Made by a program: the position numbers and the translations under genes
Part shown: one piece after another, positions 1 to 9,559 of the stretch
Layout of the letters: each line of letters starts with the position of its first letter
Position numbering within the stretch: the stretch's first letter is position 1
The notes under the pieces: generated by a model
The model's input: the letters and a program-made list of their open reading frames with translations, nothing else
Told to the model about the DNA's origin: nothing
Database searches by the model: none
NCBI GenBank assembly: GCA_022652545.1
Contig: JALCRM010000013.1
Location: 1 to 58,765, forward strand
DNA: 58,765 nucleotides
Origin: Lachnospiraceae bacterium
Lineage (GTDB): Bacteria > Bacillota > Clostridia > Lachnospirales > Lachnospiraceae
Direction: 5' to 3'

Positions 1-1
1 C

Positions 2-196
2 AGCAGTGTGGCCGACCGCGGACGCAGCCTGGGCCTGGGCCTCGCGCTGTGCCGCTCCATCGTCGAGGCACACGGCGGCAGCATCAGCGTGTGCGACGCA
101 GCCGGCGGGGGCGCTGATTTTGTTTTCACCCTTCCGGTCGTGGAAATAGACACAGCAGAAGAAACGCAGGACAGCGAAAAGGACGGAAACAAATGA
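2..196 (+). CDS. KdpD-like sensor histidine kinase, C-terminal fragment
   Basis: Only the last 64 residues are inside the window; the frame is open to the left edge. The visible part is the end of a HATPase_c domain: a GLGLAL G2-type box followed by a helix and a GGxI strand, as in histidine kinases. The stop overlaps the next start in an ATGA, so the kinase and the KdpE-like regulator are translationally coupled. The name KdpD is inferred from that partner and from the potassium transporter genes downstream; the sensor and KdpD domains are outside the window. Confidence 0.75.
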   Translation, partial: SSVADRGRSLGLGLALCRSIVEAHGGSISVCDAAGGGADFVFTLPVVEIDTAEETQDSEKDGNK

Positions 197-900
197 ACGG
201 ACCCTGTATCCTTGTCATCGAAGACGACGCCCCGGTCAGGAACCTGATCACGACAACTCTGGAAGCGCACGGTTACAGATACATCACGGCTGCAACCGGA
301 CAGGCGGCCATTCTGGCTGCCTCCACTTCCATGCCCGACGTGATCTTCCTGGACCTCGGGCTGCCCGACATGGACGGCACCGAAGTGATCCGCCGGGTGC
401 GGACCTGGTCCGACCTGCCTATCATCGTCATCAGCGCAAGAAGTGAGGAAAGCGACAAGATCGAAGCACTGGACTCCGGCGCGGATGACTATCTCACCAA
501 ACCTTTTTCCGTGGAAGAACTGCTCGCCAGGCTGCGGGCCACGCTGCGCAGGCTCGAATCTCTGCGCAGGAAACATGCCGAAGGGGAAAGCCCCGTCTTT
601 GCGGACGGCCCCCTGCGGATCGACTATGCGGCCGGGGAAGTCCGTCTCGGGGAAGAGCCCGTACACCTCACCCGCATAGAGTTCAAGCTGCTGTGCCTGC
701 TTTCACAGAACCCGGATAAAGTACTGACTTACCGCTTCATCACGCAGAACGTGTGGGGAGACAGCTCCGAAAGCAGCATGGCTTCTCTCCGCGTTTTCAT
801 GGCTTCCCTGCGCCGCAAGATCGATATGGATCCCGAACAGCCGCTGATCCGCACCCACATCGGCATCGGATACAGACTGAACCGCAAGGAGGCCCTGTAA
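193..900 (+). CDS. kdpE: KdpE-like OmpR/PhoB-family response regulator
   Basis: This 235-residue regulator has an N-terminal receiver domain with acidic pocket E10/D11/D12, phosphoacceptor D54 (LDLGLPD) and K103 (LTKPF). A C-terminal winged-helix DNA-binding domain ends in GIGYRLN, typical of OmpR/KdpE proteins. It should be phosphorylated by the kinase encoded just upstream, with which it shares an ATGA overlap. Its stop overlaps the next ATG, and AAGGAGG in its last codons serves that gene. No kdpFABC is present here, so the evident target is the adjacent Trk/Ktr transporter. KdpE is the best family match, but a dedicated Trk regulator is possible. Confidence 0.85.
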   Translation: MNGPCILVIEDDAPVRNLITTTLEAHGYRYITAATGQAAILAASTSMPDVIFLDLGLPDMDGTEVIRRVRTWSDLPIIVISARSEESDKIEALDSGADDYLTKPFSVEELLARLRATLRRLESLRRKHAEGESPVFADGPLRIDYAAGEVRLGEEPVHLTRIEFKLLCLLSQNPDKVLTYRFITQNVWGDSSESSMASLRVFMASLRRKIDMDPEQPLIRTHIGIGYRLNRKEAL

Positions 901-2234
901 TGAAGCTGTTTCACCGCAAGCTGAAGATACGGTCTTCACACGTCATCCTGCTGGGTTTTCTGCTGCTCATCCTGACCGGCGCACTGCTGCTCCGGCTGCC
1001 GTTTGCTTCGCGGGACGGCCGCTCCGCGGACTTCCTGACCTGCCTTTTCACCTCCACTTCTTCCGTCTGCGTGACAGGTCTCATCGTGCGCGACACCGCC
1101 ACCTCCTGGACGCTTTTCGGACAGATCGTGATCCTCTCGCTGATCCAGCTGGGCGGTATCGGCGTGGTCACCGCCGCCGTCATTCTCTCCATCCTCTCCG
1201 GACGCCGGATCGGTCTCATTGAGCGCCAGGAGATCATGAATTCGATCTCCGCACCGCAGGTCGGCGGCGTCGTGCGCCTGACCCGCTTTCTCCTCAGGGG
1301 CATCGCCCTCTTCGAGGGCGCCGGGGCACTGGTCATGCTGCCTGTTTTTGTCCGCGACTTCGGCTTTCCGAAAGGCGCCTGGTACGCTGTTTTTCATTCG
1401 GTCTCGGCATTCTGCAACGCCGGGTTCGACCTCATGGGCATACGGCAGAAGTACTCCTCACTGACTTCCTACGCGTCCGACCCGATCGTCAATATCACCG
1501 TCATGCTGCTCATCGTCATCGGCGGCCTGGGGTTCCTCACCTGGAACGACATCCGGACATGGAAATTCAACTTCCGCCGCTACCGTCTGCAGAGCAGGAT
1601 CGTCCTCACGACTTCCCTGCTGCTGGTCGCAGTGCCCGCCGTCTGCTTTTATTTTCTGGAGTACGCAGGCCTGCCCGGCGGAGAGCGCGTCCTCTGCTCC
1701 CTCTTTCAGTCCGTAACAGCCAGGACTGCCGGTTTCAACACCGCCGACTACGGTTCCATGAGCGAACCCGGCGTGCTGCTCACGATCCTTCTCATGCTGA
1801 TCGGCGGCTCGCCCGGCTCTACGGCCGGCGGCATGAAAACGACGACCTTTGCGCTGCTCATCCTGAGCACGGAGGCCGCCTTCCGCAAAAAATCGGACGC
1901 GACCTGTTTTGGCCGCAGGATTCCCATTGAGAACGTGCGCAACGCGTTTTCCGTCGCTTTCCTCTATATGGGCCTGTTCCTGCTCAGCGGCATGGTCATC
2001 TGCCGTGTCGAGGGCCGTCCCCTGCTCACCTGCCTGTTCGAGACCGCGTCCGCGATCGGCACTGTCGGTCTCTCGATGGGGCTCACACCGCATCTGCACA
2101 CGGTGTCAAAACTGATCCTCATCGCGCTCATGTACTTCGGCCGCGTCGGCGGCCTGACGATCGTTTTTGCCGTAATCCCCAACATACGGAACGGAAATGC
2201 ACGGTGTGTGCCGGAAAAGGTCACCGTCGGATAG
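900..2234 (+). CDS. ktrB: Trk/Ktr potassium uptake protein, membrane subunit (TrkH/KtrB family)
   Basis: This 444-residue polytopic membrane protein contains the repeated selectivity-filter regions of the TrkH/KtrB family, with the sequences TGLIV, CNAGFD, TARTAGFNT and GTVGLSMG, plus a GGSPGSTAGGMKTTT stretch. It forms the K+-translocating channel and needs a cytosolic RCK subunit, encoded 9 bases downstream. The start is set at the ATG at 900, which overlaps the previous TAA and has AAGGAGG just upstream. A longer in-frame reading from 753 lies inside kdpE and was not used. Confidence 0.9.
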   Translation: MKLFHRKLKIRSSHVILLGFLLLILTGALLLRLPFASRDGRSADFLTCLFTSTSSVCVTGLIVRDTATSWTLFGQIVILSLIQLGGIGVVTAAVILSILSGRRIGLIERQEIMNSISAPQVGGVVRLTRFLLRGIALFEGAGALVMLPVFVRDFGFPKGAWYAVFHSVSAFCNAGFDLMGIRQKYSSLTSYASDPIVNITVMLLIVIGGLGFLTWNDIRTWKFNFRRYRLQSRIVLTTSLLLVAVPAVCFYFLEYAGLPGGERVLCSLFQSVTARTAGFNTADYGSMSEPGVLLTILLMLIGGSPGSTAGGMKTTTFALLILSTEAAFRKKSDATCFGRRIPIENVRNAFSVAFLYMGLFLLSGMVICRVEGRPLLTCLFETASAIGTVGLSMGLTPHLHTVSKLILIALMYFGRVGGLTIVFAVIPNIRNGNARCVPEKVTVG

Positions 2235-2243
2235 GAGGACCGG

Positions 2244-2891
2244 ATGAGAAACATATTACTGATAGGCGCGGGCAGGTTCGGCTGCCACGTTGCAGAAAAG
2301 CTGGAAGAACTGAATGTGCAGTTCATGGTCGTGGACAAGAATGAGGAGCGGGCGCAGGAGGCGGCGCAGTGGGCCACCACCGTGCAGATCGGCGACGCCG
2401 GCAACAGGGAATTCCTGAAGTCGCTCGGCATCCGGAATTTCGACGTCTGTATCGTCGCGATCCGGGATGACATCCTCGCATCCCTCGAGATCACCGCGCT
2501 CCTCAAGGAACTCGGTGCAAAACGCGTCGTTTCGCGCACGGCGCGCGACACACAGGCCAGGCTGCTGCGCCGCGTCGGCGCCGACGCCGTCGTGGACCCG
2601 GAAAAACAGATGGCGGAATGGACGGCCGTGCGCTGTGCCTCCGAGCACATGCTGGAATATATCCAGCTGTCCGACGACTACGCGGTCTGCGAAGTACGCG
2701 TGCCCGACAGCTGGGTCGGCCGCACCCTCGCAGACCTGGCAATACGCCGCAAATACGGCATGAACATTATAGGCGTGCGGGAAGACGGCGGTCTGCAGAT
2801 CGTCATCGACGGGGACTATGTGATGAAAAGCGGCCAGACCATGCTGATACTCGGCCATGCCAAAGACGTGCAGACGACTTTCAGGGGCTGA
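2244..2891 (+). CDS. ktrA: Trk/Ktr potassium uptake regulatory subunit (KtrA/TrkA, RCK domains)
   Basis: This 215-residue cytosolic protein starts with a Rossmann RCK_N domain (GAGRFGCHVA) that binds NAD(H) or ATP/ADP. An acidic residue ends the second strand (VVDKN), and an RCK_C domain follows from about residue 135. The length fits single-RCK KtrA rather than the double TrkA of enterobacteria. It gates the membrane subunit encoded just upstream. It is the last gene of the kdpDE-ktrBA group; the next gene is convergent, 32 bases away. Confidence 0.9.
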   Translation: MRNILLIGAGRFGCHVAEKLEELNVQFMVVDKNEERAQEAAQWATTVQIGDAGNREFLKSLGIRNFDVCIVAIRDDILASLEITALLKELGAKRVVSRTARDTQARLLRRVGADAVVDPEKQMAEWTAVRCASEHMLEYIQLSDDYAVCEVRVPDSWVGRTLADLAIRRKYGMNIIGVREDGGLQIVIDGDYVMKSGQTMLILGHAKDVQTTFRG

Positions 2892-2923
2892 TCCCGCTCC
2901 TGAAGTTATTCTGCAGTGCGTCT

Positions 2924-3382
2924 CTATACACCTGTTTTGTGTGCTTCGATGTACTCTTCCATGATATCGGCTGCGATCCCTACCAGCTCGGTACACGGGC
3001 GTTTCCTGTAATACTCCTGCGTCCGCGCCGAGGCGACGGGAGAGTCTTTCCCGCGGTCCAGGCCCAGCAGTTCACGGCAGATGATGCTGTTTCCGCCGTT
3101 CCTTTGCTTGTACTCTTCGGCCGCCTTCTGCACTTCCGTATAGATCTCTGTTTTGGCAGCCGGATCCGCGCTTCCGTACAGCGTACCCATGACAAAGACC
3201 AGCCCCAGAAACGCGCCGCATACCTCGCGCATCCGTCCGACGCCGCCGCCGTACCCTGCGCACATCTTCATTGCCGTTTCCGCATCGATCCCCATCTCCG
3301 GGGCAAAGGCCGCCGCGACGCTCTGCGCGCAGTTGTGCCCCTGTTTGAAATATTCCTCAGCGATCTCACCGTGTTTTCCCAT
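2924..3382 (-). CDS. C_GCAxxG_C_C family redox-type protein
   Basis: About 152 residues. The family's spaced cysteine pattern is present: NCAQSV (C18), MCAGYGGG (C41) and VCGAFLG (C55), with a later CREL. Members are small cytosolic proteins of Clostridia proposed to bind a metal or disulfide; the function is not established. The start at 3382 is preferred because GGGGAG lies nine bases upstream; an in-frame GTG at 3409 would add nine residues. It follows the zinc-ribbon gene on the same strand and may be cotranscribed with it. Confidence 0.8.
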   Translation of the reverse strand: MGKHGEIAEEYFKQGHNCAQSVAAAFAPEMGIDAETAMKMCAGYGGGVGRMREVCGAFLGLVFVMGTLYGSADPAAKTEIYTEVQKAAEEYKQRNGGNSIICRELLGLDRGKDSPVASARTQEYYRKRPCTELVGIAADIMEEYIEAHKTGV

Positions 3383-3412
3383 AACTGCTGTCTCCCCGCT
3401 TTCCGGCACGGA

Positions 3413-3952
3413 TCAGTTCAGACCGTGCTTCAGTATGTCGGCCGCCATCCCTATAATGGCCACACAGGCTATCATTTCCAGCACGCCTATCACGATCCCG
3501 ATGATCGCACAGATCATCCCGGCCGTGCCCATGGCGGAATGCGCCGGGTCCCTGCGCGCCATCACGCCGAGGACAATGCCGATGATCGCGAGGATGATGC
3601 TGAACCAGCCCAGCAGGAAACCCAGGAAAAGAGAGAGCAGGATCGAAGAGACCCCCAGTACCAGGCTGATGATCGCCTCATTTTCTCCGTTTGTTTTTGC
3701 TGCCGTCTGCTGCGCCGCTGCGCTGCCGTTCTGCATCTCCGGCTGGCGGGGCTGCCGGCTCTGCGTACCCGGCTGCGGACCGGGCTGCGGCTGTCCCTGG
3801 ACGGGCTGTGCGGGGCCGCCGGCAGAGGAACTGCCGTAAGTGGGTGCGGGGCCGTAGCCCGCTGTTTCCTGCGCGTCCAGTTTTGCCCCGCAGTTCTGGC
3901 AGAAGAGCTGGCTGTCTTCGCACTGCGCACCGCATGTCCTGCAAATTTTCAT
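3413..3952 (-). CDS. Zinc-ribbon membrane protein with DUF4190-like tail
   Basis: 179 residues in three parts. An N-terminal zinc ribbon has two CxxC pairs (CRTC and CQNC). A Gly/Pro/Gln-rich disordered linker covers about residues 30-85. A C-terminal DUF4190-like region has two hydrophobic hairpins, the first starting around residue 90 and the second including GMICAIIGIVIGV. Such proteins are common in Clostridia and of unknown function; membrane anchoring with a cytosolic zinc domain is inferred. GGGAGG lies upstream of the ATG. Confidence 0.8.
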   Translation of the reverse strand: MKICRTCGAQCEDSQLFCQNCGAKLDAQETAGYGPAPTYGSSSAGGPAQPVQGQPQPGPQPGTQSRQPRQPEMQNGSAAAQQTAAKTNGENEAIISLVLGVSSILLSLFLGFLLGWFSIILAIIGIVLGVMARRDPAHSAMGTAGMICAIIGIVIGVLEMIACVAIIGMAADILKHGLN

Positions 3953-4047
3953 AAAAGCCTCCCTTTTTCAGGTATGTACAGTGTCTTTGTCTTTCCTTTC
4001 CTGTATTATCGTAATATTTTTGCCTGCATAAGGCAAACGGATTCCTA

Positions 4048-4076
4048 TTGTATTTTTTCCTGAACAATCCTATAAT
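4048..4076 (+). promoter_or_regulatory. Sigma-A promoter of perR-katA
   Basis: TTGTAT (-35, 4048-4053) and TATAAT (-10, 4071-4076) are separated by exactly 17 bases and point at perR. The predicted transcription start falls at the left edge of the PerR box. Confidence 0.8.
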
Positions 4077-4081
4077 GTTTT

Positions 4082-4096
4082 TTAGAATGATTCTAA
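4082..4096 (+). promoter_or_regulatory. PerR box (perfect 7-1-7 palindrome)
   Basis: TTAGAATGATTCTAA is a perfect 7-1-7 inverted repeat and matches the PerR consensus TTATAATNATTATAA except at one position in each arm. It begins five bases after the -10, so a bound repressor would cover the transcription start. This predicts autoregulation of perR and peroxide induction of katA. Confidence 0.85.
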
Positions 4097-4129
4097 TTTT
4101 TGTGTGTTTCCGCTCATGGAGGCTGCGCA

Positions 4130-4627
4130 ATGACAAAACAGCGTGAGCTGATCTGCCGGATCGTTCAGAATACAGACCGCCATCTCACGGCAGAGGAGAT
4201 CTTCGTCCTCGCCAGGGAGCAGATGCCTTCCATCGTACGTGCGACCGTGTACAACAATCTCAGTTTTCTCACGGAAAACGGGATACTCCGGCGCATACGG
4301 ATCTACGGGGGCCCCGACCGCTACGACCGGGTCCTCGCGCCGCACGAGCATCTCATCTGTGACCGCTGCGGCCGCCTGACCGACCTGACTGTCGGAAATC
4401 TGATAAACATGCTGAAGGAAAAGACCGGCCTCGAGATCACCGGATATGAGCTGAACCTGCACTACATCTGTCCGGAATGTCTCGCCAAAGGATCCGGTCC
4501 GGGCTCTCCGGCAGGCACAGACGGAACTACACAGGAAAGGCGCCTCTCCGCGGAAAAGCAGAAAAGCGCCGGGTATTCACAGCCTCCGGGCACACCGGAA
4601 GGCAGAAGGAGGAAAACAGATGGATGA
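4130..4627 (+). CDS. perR: PerR-type peroxide-sensing Fur-family repressor
   Basis: 165 residues. All five regulatory-metal ligands of Bacillus PerR can be aligned: H18, D66, H72, H74 and D85. The structural zinc site is given by CDRC (C77/C80) and CPEC (C114/C117). Oxidation of the two histidine ligands would release DNA. The ATG at 4130 has GGAGG at the right distance; an in-frame TTG at 4100 lies too close to the operator and was rejected. The tail after CPEC is about 48 residues long, polar and Gly/Ser/Arg-rich, unlike normal PerR. Part of it overlaps the catalase start by 8 bases. Confidence 0.9.
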   Translation: MTKQRELICRIVQNTDRHLTAEEIFVLAREQMPSIVRATVYNNLSFLTENGILRRIRIYGGPDRYDRVLAPHEHLICDRCGRLTDLTVGNLINMLKEKTGLEITGYELNLHYICPECLAKGSGPGSPAGTDGTTQERRLSAEKQKSAGYSQPPGTPEGRRRKTDG

Positions 4628-6209
4628 AAAACTGAAACTCACCAATGAAGTGGGTGCTCCCGTGCCCGACAACGAACACAGCATAACCGCCGGCCCCCGG
4701 GGCCCCGTAATGCTACAGGACGTGTGGCTGCTTGAAAAGCTGTCGCACTTCGACCGCGAAGTCATTCCGGAACGCCGCATGCACGCCAAAGGGTGGGGAG
4801 CCTACGGCACGCTGACCGTCACGAATGACATCACCATGTATACCAAGGCAGACCTGTTCTCCGAGATCGGCAAAAAAACCGACCTGTTCATCCGCTTTTC
4901 CACCGTCGCCGGCGAGCGCGGCGCGGCAGATGCCGAGCGCGATATCCGCGGCGTGGCTGTCAAATTCTATACGAACGAAGGCAACTGGGATCTGGTCGGC
5001 AACAATACGCCTACCTTCTTCCTGCGCGACGTACACAATTTCCCGGACCTGAACCGCGCCGTAAAACGCGATCCCATGACCGGCATGCGCAGCGCACAGA
5101 ACAACTGGGATTTCTGGACCATGCTCCCGGAGACCTTCCACCAGACCACCATCGTCATGTCCGACCGCGGCATTCCGGACGGTTTCCGTCACATGCATTT
5201 CTTCGGCGAGCACACCTTCTCGATGTACAACAAGGACAATCAGCGCGTATGGGTAAAGTTCCACTTCCGTACCGAGCAGGGGATCAAAAACCTCACCGAC
5301 AGGGAAGCTGCCGAAATCTGCGCACATGACCGCGAGAGCTCAGGCCGCGATCTGTACGATGCCATCGCGCGCGGCGACTATCCGAAATGGAAAATGTACA
5401 TCCAGGTCATGACCGAGGAGCAGGCAAAACATCATTACGAGAATCCCTTCGACATCACAAAGATCTGGCGGCACAAGGATTATCCGCTGATCGAAGTCGG
5501 CGAAGTGGAGCTGAACCGCTGGCCCGAGAATTATTTTGCCGAAGTGGAGCAGGCTGCCTTCACGCCCGCGCACGTTGTGCCGGGCATCGGCTTCTCTCCC
5601 GACAAATTCCTGCAGGGCAGGCTCTTCGTCTACGGTGACGCACAGCGCTACCGCCTCGGCATCAACTATAACCAGATCCCCGTAAACCAGGCAAAACACG
5701 CGAAAGTAGCCGACTATCACCGCGACGGCGCAATGCGCACCGACGGCAACTACGGTGCGGCACCCGCCTATACGCCGAACTCGCAGGGTTACTGGTCACC
5801 GCAGCCCGATGTCATGGAACCGCCGCTGGATATCGAAGGCGCCATGTGGCGTTATGACTCCACGGACGACCCGACCGACGACTGCTTCCATTCCGGCGGA
5901 GATCTTTACCGTATCATGACGGAAGAGCAGAAAGAGACACTGATCGGCAACACCGCGCGCAACATCGCGCCGTGCTCGGAAACCATCAAGGTCCGCCATG
6001 CGGTCCACTGCTACTGGGCTGATCCGGACTACGGCACCCGCATGGCCGGCGCCCTGAAGCTGGATCTCGACACCGTGAAAGAACTGGCAAAGGGCGACCA
6101 TAAAGCCCTGATCGCAGCCACTCTGCCCGGCGGACGCTTCAGCGACAAGCCCTGCACGATGAACTGCATGGACTGCAAGGATCCCTGCATCGATCCGAAA
6201 TATCTGTGA
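4620..6209 (+). CDS. katA: Monofunctional heme catalase
   Basis: 529 residues, small-subunit clade size. Catalytic residues are intact: distal H55 (RRMHAKGWG), distal N128 (VGNNTPTFF) and proximal heme ligand Y338 ([14 protein letters not shown]). It disproportionates hydrogen peroxide in the cytosol. Placement behind perR and a PerR box indicates peroxide-inducible expression. The last 18 residues form an unusual cysteine-rich tail (C512, C516, C519, C523). Translation is probably coupled to perR by the 8-base overlap. Confidence 0.95.
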   Translation: MDEKLKLTNEVGAPVPDNEHSITAGPRGPVMLQDVWLLEKLSHFDREVIPERRMHAKGWGAYGTLTVTNDITMYTKADLFSEIGKKTDLFIRFSTVAGERGAADAERDIRGVAVKFYTNEGNWDLVGNNTPTFFLRDVHNFPDLNRAVKRDPMTGMRSAQNNWDFWTMLPETFHQTTIVMSDRGIPDGFRHMHFFGEHTFSMYNKDNQRVWVKFHFRTEQGIKNLTDREAAEICAHDRESSGRDLYDAIARGDYPKWKMYIQVMTEEQAKHHYENPFDITKIWRHKDYPLIEVGEVELNRWPENYFAEVEQAAFTPAHVVPGIGFSPDKFLQGRLFVYGDAQRYRLGINYNQIPVNQAKHAKVADYHRDGAMRTDGNYGAAPAYTPNSQGYWSPQPDVMEPPLDIEGAMWRYDSTDDPTDDCFHSGGDLYRIMTEEQKETLIGNTARNIAPCSETIKVRHAVHCYWADPDYGTRMAGALKLDLDTVKELAKGDHKALIAATLPGGRFSDKPCTMNCMDCKDPCIDPKYL

Positions 6210-6220
6210 AGCCTCAGTTT

Positions 6221-7342
6221 CTATAAAACATCGCTGCGCTTCACATAACCGGGCTTTCCCGGTTCACCTTCAAGCTTCATGGTATGCGTGATGCTGGCCC
6301 ACTTGTCCACGATCTCGTTGTTCAGGTTCACACCCTCACCGATCGTACAGTAGGCCAGCAGAACGCTGTTCCGCACAACCGCTCCCCTGCGGATCACGAC
6401 GCCCCTGCCGATCACGGAATTTTCGACCGTCCCCTCGATCAGGCAGCCGTTGGAGATCATGGACCTTTTTACTTCGGCACCTTCAAAGATCTGCGTAGGG
6501 CAGGAATCGGACGTCCGGGTATAGATAGGCCAGTCCGGGGAAAAGAGTTCCTCCGCCATACTGATGTCAAGAAGATCCATATTGGCTTCGTAGTATGCGT
6601 TCAGATCGTTGATGGCCGCGAAAAAGCCGTGATGGGCAATGCCGCGGATATCCAGTTTTCCTTCCGTGCACAGCACCGAGATCATCTGGGCTATGGAATA
6701 CGTGGAGGAAAAATCGTAGGTTTTCCGTACCAGATCAATGAAAAGGTCCTTCTTCATGACATAACTGTCCATGAAGATATTGTTTTCCTTGGCATTGCAT
6801 CTGTTCTCGGTCAGGGAGGTGATGTGTTTGTCCTTGTCGAGACTGACCACGCGGCAGCTGAGGAAATGATCCTTCGCATTGTCCACCTTGTGGTAAAGCA
6901 TGGTGATGTCTGCGCCGGATTCAATATGTCTTTCCAGCAGTTCGTCATAATCCTGGGCGTAGATCATATAGCACGGTTCAATGACCACATAATCCGGGCT
7001 CATGCGCTGGATATAGTCCATGTTGTCCAGAAAACCCGAGACATCGGTATTGTACAGTTCGTTCGTGCCGGTCTGGCTGTGGTATAGGAGCTGCAGGCGC
7101 CCGCGCTTGGAGTTGATGTTGTAATTGCGCCCGGTGCCCAGATGTTCCGTGAGCGAACGGGGCTGCTTGTTAAGATAGACCTGGATATTGTCTATCCCGC
7201 TGTTGCTGAGATTGGAGATCGGAAAGTCAATGACGCGGTAGCGGCCGAGGAAAGAAAACGCAGCCGCAGAACGGTAATCCTGCAGCCCGGCCACGTGGAT
7301 CCGCCTGGGTGTCGAAGTTACGATACCGAATGCTTTTGCCAT
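6221..7342 (-). CDS. glgD: GlgD, regulatory subunit of glucose-1-phosphate adenylyltransferase
   Basis: 373 residues from the ATG at 7342. It has the nucleotidyltransferase fold followed by C-terminal left-handed beta-helix repeats (SVIGRGVVIRRGAVV). The nucleotide-binding GGxGxRL loop is replaced by GIVTSTPRRIHVAGL, the usual sign that GlgD is noncatalytic and modulates GlgC. It follows glgC by one base and must be cotranslated with it. A longer in-frame start lies inside glgC and was not used. Confidence 0.9.
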   Translation of the reverse strand: MAKAFGIVTSTPRRIHVAGLQDYRSAAAFSFLGRYRVIDFPISNLSNSGIDNIQVYLNKQPRSLTEHLGTGRNYNINSKRGRLQLLYHSQTGTNELYNTDVSGFLDNMDYIQRMSPDYVVIEPCYMIYAQDYDELLERHIESGADITMLYHKVDNAKDHFLSCRVVSLDKDKHITSLTENRCNAKENNIFMDSYVMKKDLFIDLVRKTYDFSSTYSIAQMISVLCTEGKLDIRGIAHHGFFAAINDLNAYYEANMDLLDISMAEELFSPDWPIYTRTSDSCPTQIFEGAEVKRSMISNGCLIEGTVENSVIGRGVVIRRGAVVRNSVLLAYCTIGEGVNLNNEIVDKWASITHTMKLEGEPGKPGYVKRSDVL

Positions 7343-7343
7343 G

Positions 7344-8483
7344 TCAGTCCACCCCCTTGACGTTCTTTGCCACCAGAAGAATGCTTTCGCTGTCGGCACT
7401 TCCCACGACAGCCCCCCTGCCGATCCGGACACCCTCCGCCACGAGCGCACGCGTGACCACAGCGCCCTCTTCCACACAGGCCCCCGGCATGAGCACGGTA
7501 TCGGTGACCTGCGCGCCGGCCCTGACTTCCGAGTCCGTGAACAGAACGGAATTCTTTACTTTTCCTTCTGCGTGACACCCCTGTGTGATATAGACCCGCT
7601 CCATCTCCGCGTCCGGACCGATGTAGGCCGGCAGCGCAGATGCGTCCTCCGTATAGATCTTCCAGGTGGGATCATCCAGGTCCAGCTTGTTTTTCTTGTC
7701 CAGCAGATCCATATTGGCTTCCCAGAGGGAATCGATCGTTCCGACATCCTTCCAGTAGCCCTTGAACTGCCATGCGTAGAGAGATCTGCCGTCCGCAAGC
7801 ATCTGCGGAATGATGTTTTTCCCGAAATCGTGATCTGAAGCGGGATCTTTCATGTCGGCGACCAGCATCCTGCGCAGCATCTTCCAGTTGAAGATGTAAA
7901 TTCCCATGGATGCGAGGTTGCTGACGGGATGTGCAGGCTTTTCCTGGAATTCGACGATCTTTCCGTCTTCGCCCGTGTTCATGATGCCGAAGCGGCTGGC
8001 TTCGCGCATCGGCACACCGATGACGGCGATGGTGGCATCCGCGTTGTGCTCCCTGTGGAAGGCGAGCATCTTCGCGTAGTTCATCTTATAGATATGATCA
8101 CCCGAAAGAATGAGCAGATATTCCGGATCGTACTGGTCGATGAAATCGATGTTCTGGGAAATGGCATCGGCCGTGCCGCGGTAAACGTCCAGCCCCGTAT
8201 CGGCCTTCTCCCGGGGCGTCAGGACAAACACACCGCTGTCCTTGGTATCCAGTCCCCAGCGCCCGCCTGCCGCCACGTAGCTGTTGAGCAGTACGGACTC
8301 GTACTGTGTCAGGACGCCGACGATGTCGATACCGCTGTTGGCACAGTTGCTGAGAGGAAAATCGATGATACGGTACTTGCCTCCGTACGAGACCGCGGGC
8401 TTCGCGACCTTGTCGGTGAGTTCATGCAGACGGCTCCCGCGGCCGCCGGCGAGTATCATGGCTAACATGTTGACCTGTTTCAT
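7344..8483 (-). CDS. glgC: Glucose-1-phosphate adenylyltransferase (ADP-glucose pyrophosphorylase)
   Basis: 379 residues. The ATP-binding loop GGRGSRL, the YRGTADAI motif, the metal-binding LSGDHIY and the substrate loop FQEKP are all present, and the C-terminal half is a beta-helix. It makes ADP-glucose for glycogen synthesis and forms a heterotetramer with GlgD. GGGGG lies upstream; the ATGs at 8492 and 8483 are both possible. A TATAAT box at 8600-8605 (minus strand) may be its -10. No glgA, glgB or glgP is in the window. Confidence 0.93.
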   Translation of the reverse strand: MKQVNMLAMILAGGRGSRLHELTDKVAKPAVSYGGKYRIIDFPLSNCANSGIDIVGVLTQYESVLLNSYVAAGGRWGLDTKDSGVFVLTPREKADTGLDVYRGTADAISQNIDFIDQYDPEYLLILSGDHIYKMNYAKMLAFHREHNADATIAVIGVPMREASRFGIMNTGEDGKIVEFQEKPAHPVSNLASMGIYIFNWKMLRRMLVADMKDPASDHDFGKNIIPQMLADGRSLYAWQFKGYWKDVGTIDSLWEANMDLLDKKNKLDLDDPTWKIYTEDASALPAYIGPDAEMERVYITQGCHAEGKVKNSVLFTDSEVRAGAQVTDTVLMPGACVEEGAVVTRALVAEGVRIGRGAVVGSADSESILLVAKNVKGVD

Positions 8484-8722
8484 GACATGCAACCCCCGTT
8501 TTCCGTATTTGTTCTGTCTCCGTCCTGCAAAAACCCCGGACGCGCACCTGAGGCGCGGATGATATCCTGCGCCGGATCCCGACTCCTGATGATATTTTGA
8601 TTATACAGCATTTTTGAATTGTTTTTAGAATTTACGCTGTGAATAAAGCCGGCAAAATACACGACTTTTCGGGTCTCCTTTTGGCTACATTTTCAGATCC
8701 ACCTGTCCGGCCGCCGAAGTCA

Positions 8723-9508
8723 TCAGCCGCCGATCAGGGCCCAGTTCATGTTTCCGGAAGGAACTTCCACCCAGGTGATCTTCTTTTTGGCCACATAGTA
8801 GACGTCGCTGTAGCGTACGACATAACCTGCAGGGTAGCTCAGGCTGCTGCTCCAGTCATCCACGGCAATGCTGGTCACATCCGACACACTGTCCGCGTTG
8901 TTTTTCAGAAAATCCTGCAGGCTGCCGCCCTGCTTCACTTCGTACCGCCTGCCGTCTCCATAGCACAGAACCGTACTTGTCCCGTCGGAAATGAGCGTGC
9001 CGGCCGGCAGACGGACATACCCGGAAGCCCCGGCCTTCTCCGCGATTGTCTCCCACGTGCTGCAGGCCCCGAGATCCGCGCCACTCCGTATGCGCAGCCC
9101 CCATCTGGCCGCCGCTCCCTCCGCGGAAACAGTGACGGTCAGAATGTTCGCTATGCCGCCTCTGCTGGGAGTTCCTTCCGCGCCTTCCTCCTGTTTGGAA
9201 GACTTTCCGTAGCCCTCGTACTCCGCCGCTTCACCCGCGTCGGTCGTCACACTGCCGCTGCGGGCATCATAATAATAGACCACGGTTCCCGCATCGGAAC
9301 CCAGCCCGTTATAGGCAGCGAGTGCAGCCGCCTTCGCCGCCCGGACGTTCGCGGCATCCGTTGCCGCCCTTGCCCTGTCAAGCTGTGCCATCAGGACCGG
9401 CACTGCAAGGGCGATCAGGACGGCGATCACGGCGGCCGCGATCAGCAGCCCTCCGTGCGTGTTTTCCTGTGCTCCCGCTTTTCCCTTTGTCTTTGGCTTT
9501 TTCCCCAT
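8723..9508 (-). CDS. Prepilin-like anchored protein with C-terminal CBM5/12-like domain
   Basis: 261 residues. After a Lys-rich start there is one hydrophobic helix, then an amphipathic helix (RAATDAANVRAAKAAALAAY). That helix closely matches the helix of the true prepilin at 28100 (REAVDLANERAAKAAALADF). Aligned on it, the prepilin peptidase site is lost: the G(-1) and E(+5) positions are not conserved. The last ~43 residues (W...Y..G..V.Y....YYVA......P.....W..IG) have the aromatic pattern of chitin-binding type 3 (CBM5/12) modules. Inferred role: a membrane-anchored, surface-exposed glycan-binding protein. It lies upstream of glgC but is separated by 239 bases. Confidence 0.65.
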   Translation of the reverse strand: MGKKPKTKGKAGAQENTHGGLLIAAAVIAVLIALAVPVLMAQLDRARAATDAANVRAAKAAALAAYNGLGSDAGTVVYYYDARSGSVTTDAGEAAEYEGYGKSSKQEEGAEGTPSRGGIANILTVTVSAEGAAARWGLRIRSGADLGACSTWETIAEKAGASGYVRLPAGTLISDGTSTVLCYGDGRRYEVKQGGSLQDFLKNNADSVSDVTSIAVDDWSSSLSYPAGYVVRYSDVYYVAKKKITWVEVPSGNMNWALIGG

Positions 9509-9559
9509 ATTATCGGCCTCTCCGTTAGAAGTGACAGTATATTTGAAAATATACCCTTT

